Origin: Pseudomonadota bacterium
Lineage (GTDB): Bacteria > Desulfobacterota > Binatia > Binatales > Binataceae
Direction: 5' to 3'
DNA: 64,000 nucleotides
NCBI GenBank assembly: GCA_021324885.1
Contig: JAJPIF010000009.1
Coordinates: 1-64,000 of the forward strand
Part shown: positions 26,484 to 34,577 of the stretch, in pieces
How the letters are laid out: each line of letters starts with the position of its first letter
Numbering within the stretch: position 1 is the first letter of the stretch
Notes under the pieces: generated by a model
What the model was told of the DNA's origin: nothing
Seen by the model: only the letters and a program-made list of their open reading frames with translations
Databases searched by the model: none
Made by a program: the position numbers and the translations under genes

Positions 26484-27278
26484 ATGGCTGACGCGGACCG
26501 CGATATCCTGCTGGAGAAGTCCGAGGGTATCGCCACGATTACGCTCAACCGCCCCCAGCGCCTTAACGCGTTGACCCCCGCGATGTGGCGCGAGGATTTG
26601 CCCGCGATGTGGCAGGCGGCGGAGGACGATCCGTCGGTGCGCGCGATTGTGTTCACCGGCGCCGGTGATCGCGCATTCTGTTCAGGCGCCGACGTGCAGG
26701 CGCTATCTATGCTGGCCCAGTCCGATCAGCAAAACGCGGCGCGCGACCAGGTGCTGCTGATCTCCGCGCGCCACAACCGGGTGAGCAAGCCGGTAATCAC
26801 CGCGGTCAACGGGATGTGCGCCGGCGGCGGCTTGATGTTCGTGGCCGACAGCGATATTGCGATCGCCGCAGAACACGCGACGTTTTTCAACCCCGCCGTT
26901 TCGATCGGGCAGCTCGCCTTTGTCGCGCCTGCAACCTGGAGCCGATGGGTGCCGTTTCCCGCGCTGATGCGGATGACGCTGATGGGCTCCAGGGAACGGC
27001 TCGATGCGCGCCGCGCGCTGGAATTGGGAATCGTCACCGAGGTTGTTCCCGGCGCAACTTTGCGTGAACGCGCCCGCGAGATTGCGCTGCTGATCGCGTC
27101 CAACTCGCCCGCCGCGGTCAGGGCCAGCAAGCGCATCCTGTGGGAATCGCTGGAGCACAATCTGAGCGGCGCGCACGCCCTGGCGGAGAAAATCGGCGCG
27201 CAGTACCGGGGCCATCCGGACAGCCTCGAGGGACCCAGGGCCTTCATGGAAAAACGGCCGCCGCGGTGGAAAGATTAA
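26484..27278 (+). CDS. Enoyl-CoA hydratase/isomerase family protein
   Basis: A strong GAGGAGGG precedes the ATG. The 264-residue protein is a crotonase: the N-terminal EGIATITLNRPQRLNALTPAM, the oxyanion-hole segment FTGAGDRAFCSGADVQAL and NGMCAGGGLMFVADSDIAIA, then RALELGIVTEVVP. The usual catalytic Glu near the second oxyanion segment is not in its common setting (ISIGQLAFVAPATW here), so it may be an isomerase or act on unusual CoA esters. It is divergent from the KstD-like gene and starts a plus-strand set of three genes. Confidence 0.9.
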   Translation: MADADRDILLEKSEGIATITLNRPQRLNALTPAMWREDLPAMWQAAEDDPSVRAIVFTGAGDRAFCSGADVQALSMLAQSDQQNAARDQVLLISARHNRVSKPVITAVNGMCAGGGLMFVADSDIAIAAEHATFFNPAVSIGQLAFVAPATWSRWVPFPALMRMTLMGSRERLDARRALELGIVTEVVPGATLRERAREIALLIASNSPAAVRASKRILWESLEHNLSGAHALAEKIGAQYRGHPDSLEGPRAFMEKRPPRWKD

Positions 27279-27314
27279 GCCAGCCCGCGCCGCCGCGCCG
27301 GCAGGGAGATTTCG

Positions 27315-28118
27315 ATGAAAGTCAGAAAACCATCCTTCGACTACAGCTCCTCGCTGCCGCGATGGTGCCGGACCTATCCCGAGTATTCGCAGGTGGTCAA
27401 CGTCGCCTCGCTGAGCCTGCCTTACCTGGAGCCGTACCTGAACACGGTGATGCGCCGGGCGCAGGGCAAACTCGGCCCGGACCATCCGCTGAACGCCGAC
27501 ATCGCCCTGTTCTGCAAGCAGGAGGCCGCACATTATCTTCAGCACGACGCTTACAACGAGGCGCTGCGCAAAGCCGGTTACGCGCGTCTGCCGCAATTCG
27601 AGGAGCGGTTCCGCGCCCATTTCGAGCGCCTGCTCAATGAAAAGTCGCTGAAATTCAACTGCGCGTACTCGCTGGGTTTCGAAAGCATCGGTCCGATCTA
27701 CGCCGAATGGTGGTTCGAGCAGACCGACGACGTGATGGCGGGGGCGGATCCGTCGGTGGTCAGCCTGTGGAAATGGCATCTGGCGGAGGAGTTCGAGCAT
27801 CGCACGGTGGCCTTCGACGTGTACCAGGCGCTGTTCGGAAGCTACGCGTATCGGATCAAAGGCCTGCTCGCCTTCCTGCGCGATTTGCGCGAGATCAACG
27901 GCGGTGCCGTCAAGTATTTGCTGAGCGAGGACTCGAAAAAGATGAGCGCCGAAGAGCAGGCCGCCTCGCGCAAACGCTTTGCCGAAATCCGCCAGCGCGA
28001 ATCGGCTTTTGTCAGGTCGCGTCTGGTCCGGATCATGTCGCCCTTTTACTCGCCCCATAAGTCGCGCGAACCCAAAGGAGTAGCGGAGCTTTTGGGCAAG
28101 ATTGATGCCGCGGCCTGA
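27315..28118 (+). CDS. PF10118-type predicted metal-dependent hydrolase
   Basis: The 267-residue, all-helical protein has the PF10118 pattern of clustered carboxylates and histidines. These are DIALFCKQEAAHYLQHDAYNEAL (E..AH..H), YAEWWFEQTDD, and WKWHLAEEFEHRTVAFDVY (H..EE.EH). The spacing resembles ferritin-like di-iron proteins and suggests a dinuclear metal centre, possibly an oxygenase or hydrolase. The biochemical role of the family is unknown. It lies between two crotonase genes; its stop overlaps the upstream part of the next frame but not its chosen start. A role in the same CoA-linked route is inferred. Confidence 0.82.
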   Translation: MKVRKPSFDYSSSLPRWCRTYPEYSQVVNVASLSLPYLEPYLNTVMRRAQGKLGPDHPLNADIALFCKQEAAHYLQHDAYNEALRKAGYARLPQFEERFRAHFERLLNEKSLKFNCAYSLGFESIGPIYAEWWFEQTDDVMAGADPSVVSLWKWHLAEEFEHRTVAFDVYQALFGSYAYRIKGLLAFLRDLREINGGAVKYLLSEDSKKMSAEEQAASRKRFAEIRQRESAFVRSRLVRIMSPFYSPHKSREPKGVAELLGKIDAAA

Positions 28119-28200
28119 TTCCACACAACGCGTTCGACTCCTGCCGCAGGATCGGATACTCACCGATTCGGGGTGCTTTTGCCCCGGGCAGGAGCCTTGG

Positions 28201-28998
28201 ATGGATTACCGCGACATAATGTTCGAGGCGGCCGACGGTGTTGCGCTGATCACGCTCAACCGGCCCCATCGCCTCAATGCCTTCACCCTGGAAACGAGCG
28301 ACGAAATCTTCGACGCGCTGCATCGCGCCGAGACCGACGACAGCGTCCGTGCGGTCATCATCACCGGGGCGGGACGGGCGTTTTCCGCCGGCGCCGACAT
28401 CGCAATCCTGGCGGAATTCGGCGGACGCGCCGACGCATCGAGCGCCGAGGAAATCCGCGAGCGCCGAAAAAGCCATTCCTTCAGCAATCTGCTCGCGCTG
28501 CGCAAGCCGGTGATCGCCGCGATCAACGGGCCGTGCGTCGGGATGGCTTTCACACTCGCGGTTTACTGCGACATCCGGATCGCCGCGCAAAGCGCGCGGA
28601 TGGGCCTGGCGTTCGTGCGCCGCGGCCTTACGCCCGAGGACGGCGTCAACTGGGTGCTGCCGCGCCTGGTGGGGCAGGGGAGGGCGCTCGAACTGCAGAT
28701 CACCGGCAGGCTTATCGACGCGCGCGAGGCCCTCGCCATCGGACTGGTCAACCATCTGGTGCCCGACGGGCAGGCGCTGCCCAAAGCGCGCGAGATCGCA
28801 GCCGACATCGCGCGCAACTGCGCGCCGTTCGCCGTAAGCGAAGGCAAACGCCTGGCCTATGAAGGCTTGAGCTGCGACCTCGAGACCGCGCTGGAGCATT
28901 GCAGCGAGACCACCAGCCGGATGCATATGCGCGAGGACTTCAAGGAAGGCGTGCAGGCATTCGCCGAACACCGGCCGCCGCGCTTTACCGGGCGCTAA
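28201..28998 (+). CDS. Enoyl-CoA hydratase/isomerase family protein
   Basis: The ATG at 28201 has AGGAG about 6 bases upstream and gives 265 residues; the longer frame from 28102 adds no homology. Crotonase elements are GVALITLNRPHRLNAF, ITGAGRAFSAGADIAILAEF (first oxyanion loop), NGPCVGMAFTLAVYCDIRIA (second) and ALAIGLVNHLVPDG. FVRRGLTPEDGVNWVLPRLVG follows, where an acidic residue stands in the catalytic position. It is related to, but clearly distinct from, the crotonase at 26484-27278. It is the third gene of a plus-strand degradation set. Confidence 0.9.
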   Translation: MDYRDIMFEAADGVALITLNRPHRLNAFTLETSDEIFDALHRAETDDSVRAVIITGAGRAFSAGADIAILAEFGGRADASSAEEIRERRKSHSFSNLLALRKPVIAAINGPCVGMAFTLAVYCDIRIAAQSARMGLAFVRRGLTPEDGVNWVLPRLVGQGRALELQITGRLIDAREALAIGLVNHLVPDGQALPKAREIAADIARNCAPFAVSEGKRLAYEGLSCDLETALEHCSETTSRMHMREDFKEGVQAFAEHRPPRFTGR

Positions 28999-29054
28999 CG
29001 CCAGCCTTCAGGTCCGGCGCGCCTATCCAGATTGAATCGGAGGAAGATCAATCA

Positions 29055-29696
29055 ATGACACCGCACGACCATCATTCAAGCGAGTCGCACGGACATCATC
29101 ATGGCGGCGGCCGGCACGGCGCTCGCCAACCCGAAGCGTTCAATCCGGCGCGCGCCGCGCTGCTTGACGATCCGGCACGTTTCGAGCATCTGCCACCCGA
29201 CAAAATCCTCGAGCTTCTGGACGCGCCCGCCGGCGCCCTTGTGATCGACTTCGGAACGGGAACCGGCACCTTCGCGATCGAATTGGCAAGACGCAGACCG
29301 GATTTGCGAATCGTCGCGCTTGATAACCAGCCGGCGATGCTCGAGCTGCTCCGGGCGAAGCCGGAAGCGAAGTCGTTGCGCAACCTCGAGCCGCTGCTCA
29401 CGGCAGAAGTCGGCCGCCTCGCGGCGAGCGCGGATCGGATCCTCGCCATCAATGTTTTGCATGAATTGGACGACGAAGCGCTCGGCCAACTCAAGAGTTT
29501 GCTCAAGCCCGGGGGTGTGGTGTTGTTTATCGATTGGGATTCCGCAATCGAGCGGCCGATCGGACCGCCAAAGGATCACACTTACACCGCGGCCGAGGCG
29601 CGCGCACGGCTTGAGAGCTTGGCTCTGCGGGTCGAGGAGTTGCCGGCGATGAAATATCACTTCGTCCTGCGCGCGCGCCGCGCGGAGCGCGCCTAG
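29055..29696 (+). CDS. Class I SAM-dependent methyltransferase with His-rich N-terminus
   Basis: The 213-residue protein starts with an unusual His-rich tract (MTPHDHHSSESHGHHHGGG; seven His in the first 17), which may bind metal. A Rossmann methyltransferase fold follows: VIDFGTGTGTFAIELARR is motif I, RIVALDNQPAMLELL motif II, ADRILAINVLHELDDEAL motif III and LLKPGGVVLFIDWD motif IV. The substrate is unknown. The start has an upstream GGAGGAAGA site. The gene is directly upstream of an insertion-sequence remnant, so part of its 3' context is new. Confidence 0.85.
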   Translation: MTPHDHHSSESHGHHHGGGRHGARQPEAFNPARAALLDDPARFEHLPPDKILELLDAPAGALVIDFGTGTGTFAIELARRRPDLRIVALDNQPAMLELLRAKPEAKSLRNLEPLLTAEVGRLAASADRILAINVLHELDDEALGQLKSLLKPGGVVLFIDWDSAIERPIGPPKDHTYTAAEARARLESLALRVEELPAMKYHFVLRARRAERA

Positions 29697-29710
29697 CGGG
29701 GCGTACGGGG

Positions 29711-29848
29711 GGCGAGGTCCATACCAATTCCATCGAATCGTTCTGGTCCCCGCTTAAGCGCGGCATCATCGGCTTTTATCACGACGTCAGCAAAACCTAT
29801 TTGCCGCTCTACCTGAACGAATTTTCCTTGCGGTTCAAACAACCGTAA
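29711..29848 (+). mobile_element. IS1595-family transposase remnant (C-terminal 45 residues)
   Basis: The frame from 29711 to the TAA at 29846-29848 encodes EVHTNSIESFWSPLKRGIIG, then FYHDVSKTYLPLYLNEFSLR and an RF-x-QP end. This is the C-terminal end of IS1595/ISXO2-type DDE transposases, including the conserved N-x-x-E-x-x-W-x-x-x-K-R-G core with the catalytic Glu. The rest of the transposase is absent, and the methyltransferase gene ends 15 bases upstream. The element is therefore a decayed scar and cannot move. No terminal inverted repeats were recognised. Confidence 0.8.
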
Positions 29849-29918
29849 GAATCTTGATACGTTCGCCGCGATGGTAACGGTAGTGGCAAATTGGTGGTTG
29901 AAGCGCTAAAATACATAA

Positions 29919-30082
29919 ATGCTCCGAAAGGAAAGAAGACCCCGGCCCATCAGCGAGAAAGCGCGCCAGGAAGACGAGCGGCTGCGCGAGGAACTCGCTA
30001 CGCCGACCTGAATAAGTTCGACAGGGCGAAGGACGCCATCATGAAAGGCGAGCGGGTCGAGGGCGGTCGGAACGGAGGATGA
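29919..30082 (+). pseudogene. Small hypothetical gene, apparently frameshifted
   Basis: An ATG at 29919 opens 30 codons (RKERRPRPISEKARQEDERL in the middle) and stops at 30009-30011. The next frame continues with ADLNKFDRAKDAIMKGERVE to a TGA at 30080-30082. Read together across a one-frame slip near 29998-30003, the two halves make one helical, charged protein of about 55 residues. A single indel would account for this. It lies just after the transposase remnant. Confidence 0.35.
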
Positions 30083-30085
30083 GCA

Positions 30086-30133
30086 ATGGGCTGGCGGAAG
30101 GATTTTCTTAAATCCGTTGTAGATGCGGACTAG
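30086..30133 (+). CDS. Tiny 15-codon ORF with strong ribosome binding site
   Basis: GGAGG lies about 7 bases before an ATG at 30086, which opens MGWRKDFLKSVVDAD and stops at 30131-30133. The stop is inside the start region of the next gene, so it may be a leader peptide or an upstream translation-coupling ORF. Nothing else supports expression. Confidence 0.2.
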   Translation: MGWRKDFLKSVVDAD

Positions 30134-30566
30134 GGGGATGAGCGCCCCACTATCGCCGGGCGAAAAAGCCGCTCGGACCCGCAAGCGCCGCGCCGCTGCC
30201 GCAAAGGCGGCAACAACAAGAAAACGGATGAATGCCTGGGTTCGCGCCCACGCCGCCGAAGCCGCCAGCAAAGCGGCATTGCAAGCGCACTGTAAGGAGT
30301 ACGGCTGGCGAATCGCTTTTTTCGAAGGTGCGACTGGCGCTCCACGAACCGGCATCATCGACGCGATAGCGTTTCGACTCGGTCGAAAGGACTCCGACCT
30401 GCTGGATGTTCGCCTGATCCAGTTGAAGGGCGGACAGGCCGGCATCAGCGGCCGCGAGGTCGCGCGTCTGAAAAGGGCCGCCGACCACGCTGCGGTTAAT
30501 TGGTTGGTGGCTGTATTTGATGGAGAAACGTTACACCTGCTGCCTGACGATCCGATGCGTCAATAA
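30123..30566 (+). CDS. Hypothetical protein with possible PD-(D/E)XK-type core
   Basis: The 147-residue protein has a basic, Ala-rich helical N-terminus (KAARTRKRRAAAAKAATTRK, about 14-34), which should bind nucleic acid. A compact domain follows, with GAPRTGIIDAIAFRLG and DVRLIQLKGG. The order Gly-x-x-Arg...Asp-Ala, then Asp-x-x-x-x-Gln-Leu-Lys resembles the D...(E/Q)xK metal site of restriction-endonuclease-like folds. This resemblance is by eye. No partner methyltransferase or repair gene adjoins it. The start may instead be the ATG at 30138. Confidence 0.6.
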   Translation: MRTRGMSAPLSPGEKAARTRKRRAAAAKAATTRKRMNAWVRAHAAEAASKAALQAHCKEYGWRIAFFEGATGAPRTGIIDAIAFRLGRKDSDLLDVRLIQLKGGQAGISGREVARLKRAADHAAVNWLVAVFDGETLHLLPDDPMRQ

Positions 30567-30707
30567 GACCCTTACGAGCCGAACAGAAGATTCCACCGTG
30601 AGGGAATCGTCGCCCTGATCTCCATATTGATGTTAAAAATCCCCAGCTGACTGGCCACTGTTCATTTGCCCTTTGGAGCCCTCAAAAATATTTGGTCCTT
30701 CGCGAAC

Positions 30708-31994
30708 TCATTGCCGGCTTCCGATAACGCCGGTATTTGTCTGCGCCGAATTGGCCATCGGTCGCGCCGTTGCGCGCCGGGCCATCTCGACCATGCTCTT
30801 ATGGACCGTTGCGCCGCTGAATTCGCCCGCGGTCCACACCGCGCCCGGACCAATCGCGACTCCGTTCAAGGCGTTGCTGCACGCACAGTCGCCGGCTTTC
30901 TGAGTCGGCACGATTACCCATCGCGCGCCGTCCAATCGCTCTGCGAGCCCGCCTCCGCCGATGCCGTCATGGCGTCCGACTGCCCATACTGCCCGGCCGC
31001 GCGCTGCGATCGAATAGAGTTGACTGTCCTGGCCGGGCACGCTCGGAGCTCGAATGCTCAGCCACTTCCGCCCGTTCCAGTGCTCGATCAGCGTGCGGTA
31101 GGCCCCATCGGCTGCGGGGTGATATGTTCCGGGCGCCCATACGTCACGAGGGGCCGAAATTGCGACGCCATAGAGAACATTTTCTGCCGCGCTTGAATTC
31201 GGCGACGGTATCCGCGTCCAACGCTTCCCGTCCCAATGCAGGGTGAGGGTGCGGTTGGCTCTGCCGTCCCAGTAATGGCCAACGCTCCAGATGTCGCGTG
31301 GTCCTGCCGCCGCCACGCCCGACAACGCGTTTACAGTGGTGAGCGGATGAGAGGGTCCGCACGGCTGCGCAAAAGATGGTGCTCTTCCGGGGTCAGGGCT
31401 GGGCACCACGCTCCAGGTACGGCCGTTCCAGTGCTCGATAAGGGTATGGGCAGTGTGCTCGCATTGCAGGTTCTGGAAGGAAATTTTCGAGTTGTAGTAA
31501 CCGCCCACCGCCCAGGCGTTGCCCGGCGCGATCACAGTCACGGCGAACAGGACATCGGCACTTCCGCGGTTGGGGGTGGGGACCACGCTCCAGCGGTCGC
31601 CGTTCCAATGCTCAGCGAGCGTGCGAAACGGCAAATTGGGCCATCCGGCGTTGCTGGGTGCATAGGTGCCCACGGCCCATACGTCGGCGCGCCCTCTGCC
31701 CGAAACGCCGAAGAGGTGCGCCCATCCGGATGACGGGTTTGGCGAGGGCACCACTGTGCGATACCACCCCTGGAGACGCACGGTCAGGGTGAGGTCAGAA
31801 TTAGCGGTTTGGTAGGCCCCGACCGCCCATAATTCACCCGGCCCCACCATCGCAATGGCGTCAAGGCCGCTGCGCGCTCCAGGTTCCGGAATCGGCACGA
31901 CGTGCAGCATCGGTTGCGCAACGGTTGGACGGGGGAAACCGGAGTGGGGTGGGTTCGGAAGTTTGTAGGATTGCGACCGCGCCTGGATGCCCAC
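30708..31994 (-). CDS. Beta-propeller protein with WAVG/EHWNG repeats
   Basis: The 428-residue frame consists of about seven similar units. Each has a DVWAVG-Y or ELWAVGAY strand, then a TLIEHWNGR-WSVVPSP-type strand, then a variable L-GVA-P turn. This predicts a seven-bladed propeller found in extracytoplasmic proteins. The start used is GTG at 31994. The frame is open upstream and encodes RWPRFAAAAAIWLTLIVGIQ, a good signal-peptide core, but no ATG, GTG or TTG lies in frame before a stop near 32110. So the true N-terminus is not settled. The function is unknown; the product may be a surface or periplasmic binding protein. Confidence 0.7.
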   Translation of the reverse strand: MGIQARSQSYKLPNPPHSGFPRPTVAQPMLHVVPIPEPGARSGLDAIAMVGPGELWAVGAYQTANSDLTLTVRLQGWYRTVVPSPNPSSGWAHLFGVSGRGRADVWAVGTYAPSNAGWPNLPFRTLAEHWNGDRWSVVPTPNRGSADVLFAVTVIAPGNAWAVGGYYNSKISFQNLQCEHTAHTLIEHWNGRTWSVVPSPDPGRAPSFAQPCGPSHPLTTVNALSGVAAAGPRDIWSVGHYWDGRANRTLTLHWDGKRWTRIPSPNSSAAENVLYGVAISAPRDVWAPGTYHPAADGAYRTLIEHWNGRKWLSIRAPSVPGQDSQLYSIAARGRAVWAVGRHDGIGGGGLAERLDGARWVIVPTQKAGDCACSNALNGVAIGPGAVWTAGEFSGATVHKSMVEMARRATARPMANSAQTNTGVIGSRQ

Positions 31995-32219
31995 TATAAG
32001 GGTGAGCCAAATCGCTGCGGCCGCTGCAAAGCGCGGCCACCTCTGCGGACACCAACTCCTGCACTTTCCCGACTGTTTGGTACTTATCGGATCCGAGATT
32101 CCATATCAGAGGCGAAGAGGCCATTGTATGTAAGTTGACATAATATTTCTTATGCGAAGTTAAGGCGGGTTCGTGGGGCGGGCGTGGCAAGACCCCGGAG
32201 ACTGGAGGTCGCGCGGCGG

Positions 32220-32495
32220 CTATTGGGTGACCCATTTTTCGCTGTGCCGCCTGGCGTACCAGCACGGGGCGCAGCCCCCATGGGGAAACATCGAATGGAC
32301 ACAGGTCTCGTTCTCGATGCCGGCGTCACCGTACTCGGTTTTGCCGCCTTTAAGAGGCATCGCGTAGTAAAGCCGGACCTGCACCGTGCCGAACGGTTGA
32401 TTTTCCGCGCGCAGGATGAACGCGTCGGCCAAATAAATGATGCACAACGCGGCGCCGGTTATCAGCGCCGCTCGCGCGGTCCGAGCGGCGTTCAC
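32220..32495 (-). CDS. Small exported hypothetical protein (Cys-containing)
   Basis: The 91-residue protein has one N-terminal hydrophobic helix (about residues 10-28, ALITGAALCIIYLADAFIL). Its conserved-looking tail has LYYAMPLKGGKTEYG, ETCVHSMFPH and CAPCWYARRHSE. The Cys pattern (C-V-H-S-x-F-P-H ... C-x-x-C-W-Y) suggests disulfides or a metal site outside the cytoplasm. I believe similar short proteins exist in several soil phyla but know no function. It stands alone between the propeller gene and the esterase pair. Confidence 0.65.
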   Translation of the reverse strand: MNAARTARAALITGAALCIIYLADAFILRAENQPFGTVQVRLYYAMPLKGGKTEYGDAGIENETCVHSMFPHGGCAPCWYARRHSEKWVTQ

Positions 32496-32517
32496 GGCGA
32501 CTGCTCCTTCTCAAAAT

Positions 32518-33399
32518 TCAGGTACGCTCGCGGATGTACTCCCCGATCGCATCAACCGCCTGCTGCCCTTCGGGCAGGAAGCTTGCAAACAACTGCCAGA
32601 CATGGATCATTTCCGGCCAAATCTCAAGCTTTACTTGAACTCCCGCGGCGCGCGCCCGGGCTGCCAGGCGGGTCGAGTCGTCCAGCAGCACCTCGGCGTC
32701 GCCCACCTGGATCAGCAGCGGCGGCAGGCCCTTTAAGTCGGCGTGGAGCGGCGAAGCCAGCGGCGCGCGCGGATCCTTGCCGCCCAGATACGCCTGCGCC
32801 ATCCCGACCAGACCCTCGCGCTGCACGACCGGGTCGGCCTGGGCGCGGGTGGTCATCGACTCGCCCTTCCCTTCCAGGTCGGTCCAGGGCGACAGGCAGA
32901 CGCCGGCAGCAGGCATGGGCAGGCGCGCGTCGCGGATCGCCACCAGCGTGGCGATCGTTAAACCACCGCCGGCGGAATCGCCCGCGACCACGATCCGGCC
33001 CGGATTAAACTTGTTCTCGATCAGATAGCGGTATCCCGCCACGGCGTCGTCAACTGCGGCGGGAAACGGATGTTCGGGGGCCAGCCGATAGTTCAAGGCC
33101 AGCACGCGCGCCTGGGCGGCGCGCGAGATGCGGCCGATCAGGTCGCGATGGGTTTTGACCGAACCCAGCACGTAGCCGCCACCATGCAGGTAGAGCACGG
33201 CGCGATCGGCGGCGGCGGCGGGTGCCGCGACCCATTCCCCCTCGACGCCGCTGGCGGTGATCGGTTCGGATTTCACGTCCGGCTGACAAGGGACAGCGTT
33301 CTGCTCGAACGCGGCGCGCATCTCCATCAGGGTCGGCGGCGGCGACTTCGCCAGCGCCTTCATCGCATCGATCGCCATCTGCAGTTGCGGACTCGCCAT
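32518..33399 (-). CDS. Alpha/beta hydrolase, hormone-sensitive-lipase type (copy 1)
   Basis: The 293-residue enzyme shows the HSL family set: LYLHGGGYVLGS (oxyanion-hole HGGG), LNYRLAPEHPFPAAVDDAVAGYRYL, VAGDSAGGGLT with the nucleophile Ser, GDAEVLLDDS with the catalytic Asp, and IHVWQLF with the catalytic His. It should hydrolyse short-chain esters in the cytoplasm. The next gene, 45 bases upstream, is a close tandem copy, roughly two-thirds identical by eye, so the pair comes from duplication. Overlapping frames on the other strand are shadows. Confidence 0.92.
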   Translation of the reverse strand: MASPQLQMAIDAMKALAKSPPPTLMEMRAAFEQNAVPCQPDVKSEPITASGVEGEWVAAPAAAADRAVLYLHGGGYVLGSVKTHRDLIGRISRAAQARVLALNYRLAPEHPFPAAVDDAVAGYRYLIENKFNPGRIVVAGDSAGGGLTIATLVAIRDARLPMPAAGVCLSPWTDLEGKGESMTTRAQADPVVQREGLVGMAQAYLGGKDPRAPLASPLHADLKGLPPLLIQVGDAEVLLDDSTRLAARARAAGVQVKLEIWPEMIHVWQLFASFLPEGQQAVDAIGEYIRERT

Positions 33400-33443
33400 C
33401 GGGGTTCCTCCTGGTTTTGTATCGGGGCCGGTAATTAACGTCC

Positions 33444-34328
33444 TCAGGCCGTGTGTTCGCGGATAAAGGCGCCGATACCTTCAATCGCCTGCCGCCCTTC
33501 GGGCAGGAAACTGGCAAACAGTTGCCAGACGTGGACCATCTCGGGCCATATTTCAAGTTTTACTTTAATCCCTGCGGCGCGCGCGCGTTCCGCGATTCGC
33601 GTCGAATCGTCAAGCAACACCTCATGATCGCCGACCTGTATCAACAGCGGCGGCAAACCCCGCAGATCGGCGTAAAGCGGTGAGGCGAGCGGGGTGCGCC
33701 GGCTGCGGTTTCCCAGATAAGCCTGTGCGAGCAGATTCGTGCCCTGGGGCGAGGCTATTGGATCCAAATGCAGGCGCGTCTTCATCGACTCACCGGTTCC
33801 TTCCAGGTCGACCCAGGGCGACAGACACACGGCGGCCGCGGGCAGTGCAAGACCGGCGTCGCGCGCCGCCAACATGGTCGCGATTGTCAGACCGCCGCCG
33901 GCGGAGTCGCCGGCAACAGCCAAATGGGCGGCTTGGAAGCCCTGGCTCAGGAGGAAGCGGTAGCCCGCCAGCGCGTCATCGACGGCGGCGGGAAACGGAT
34001 GTTCGGGGGCGAGGCGATAATCCAGGCCGAGCACGCGGGCCTGGGCGGCGCGCGAGATGCGGCCCATCAGGTCCTGATGCGACTTCAGCGAGCCCATGAC
34101 GTAGCCGCCACCGTGCAGGTAGAGGACGGCGCGGCGGGGGTCGGCGCCGGGCGCGTCGATCCATTGCGCAGCCACCCCACCCACGCTCAGCGGTTGGCAT
34201 TTCACGTCGGGCTGAGGCGGCGTCGCCATCTCGTCCATCGCGGCGCGCATCTCAGGCACCGAGGCGCCGACCTTGCTCGCCATCGCCTTCATCGCATCGA
34301 TTGCCTGCTGCAACTGCGGACTTGCCAT
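33444..34328 (-). CDS. Alpha/beta hydrolase, hormone-sensitive-lipase type (copy 2)
   Basis: The 294-residue enzyme has the same catalytic set as its neighbour: LYLHGGGYVMGS, LDYRLAPEHPFPAAVDDALAGY, VAGDSAGGGLTIAT, GDHEVLLDDS and VHVWQLFASFLPEG. Differences concentrate in the N-terminal cap (residues 15-60) and after LSPWVDLEGTGES (about 175-215), the parts that shape the substrate pocket. The copies may therefore act on different esters. It is the upstream gene of the pair and probably shares its transcript. A purine-rich spacer separates it from the reductase gene upstream. Confidence 0.92.
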   Translation of the reverse strand: MASPQLQQAIDAMKAMASKVGASVPEMRAAMDEMATPPQPDVKCQPLSVGGVAAQWIDAPGADPRRAVLYLHGGGYVMGSLKSHQDLMGRISRAAQARVLGLDYRLAPEHPFPAAVDDALAGYRFLLSQGFQAAHLAVAGDSAGGGLTIATMLAARDAGLALPAAAVCLSPWVDLEGTGESMKTRLHLDPIASPQGTNLLAQAYLGNRSRRTPLASPLYADLRGLPPLLIQVGDHEVLLDDSTRIAERARAAGIKVKLEIWPEMVHVWQLFASFLPEGRQAIEGIGAFIREHTA

Positions 34329-34577
34329 TGAATCAGTCCTCCGGCGGTTCGTGTTAACCCTGATCCGCGAATGGAAGAAGTTAGCTCAACACGCAAGCAA
34401 GCGCCAGATTGCGCAAGATAGGACCGGTTATCCATGAGTCAGCGGAGCGAAGGTAACAGGCTCGCGGCAAACGGCAGGCAAAGCTCTGAGCGCGACCCTC
34501 AACTGTCCCGCCTTTTCTCCGCTGCTTCGTTGGCGATGACAGCGCCTCTGTTGTCTCTGCGTCCTCTCCGCCCTTCC

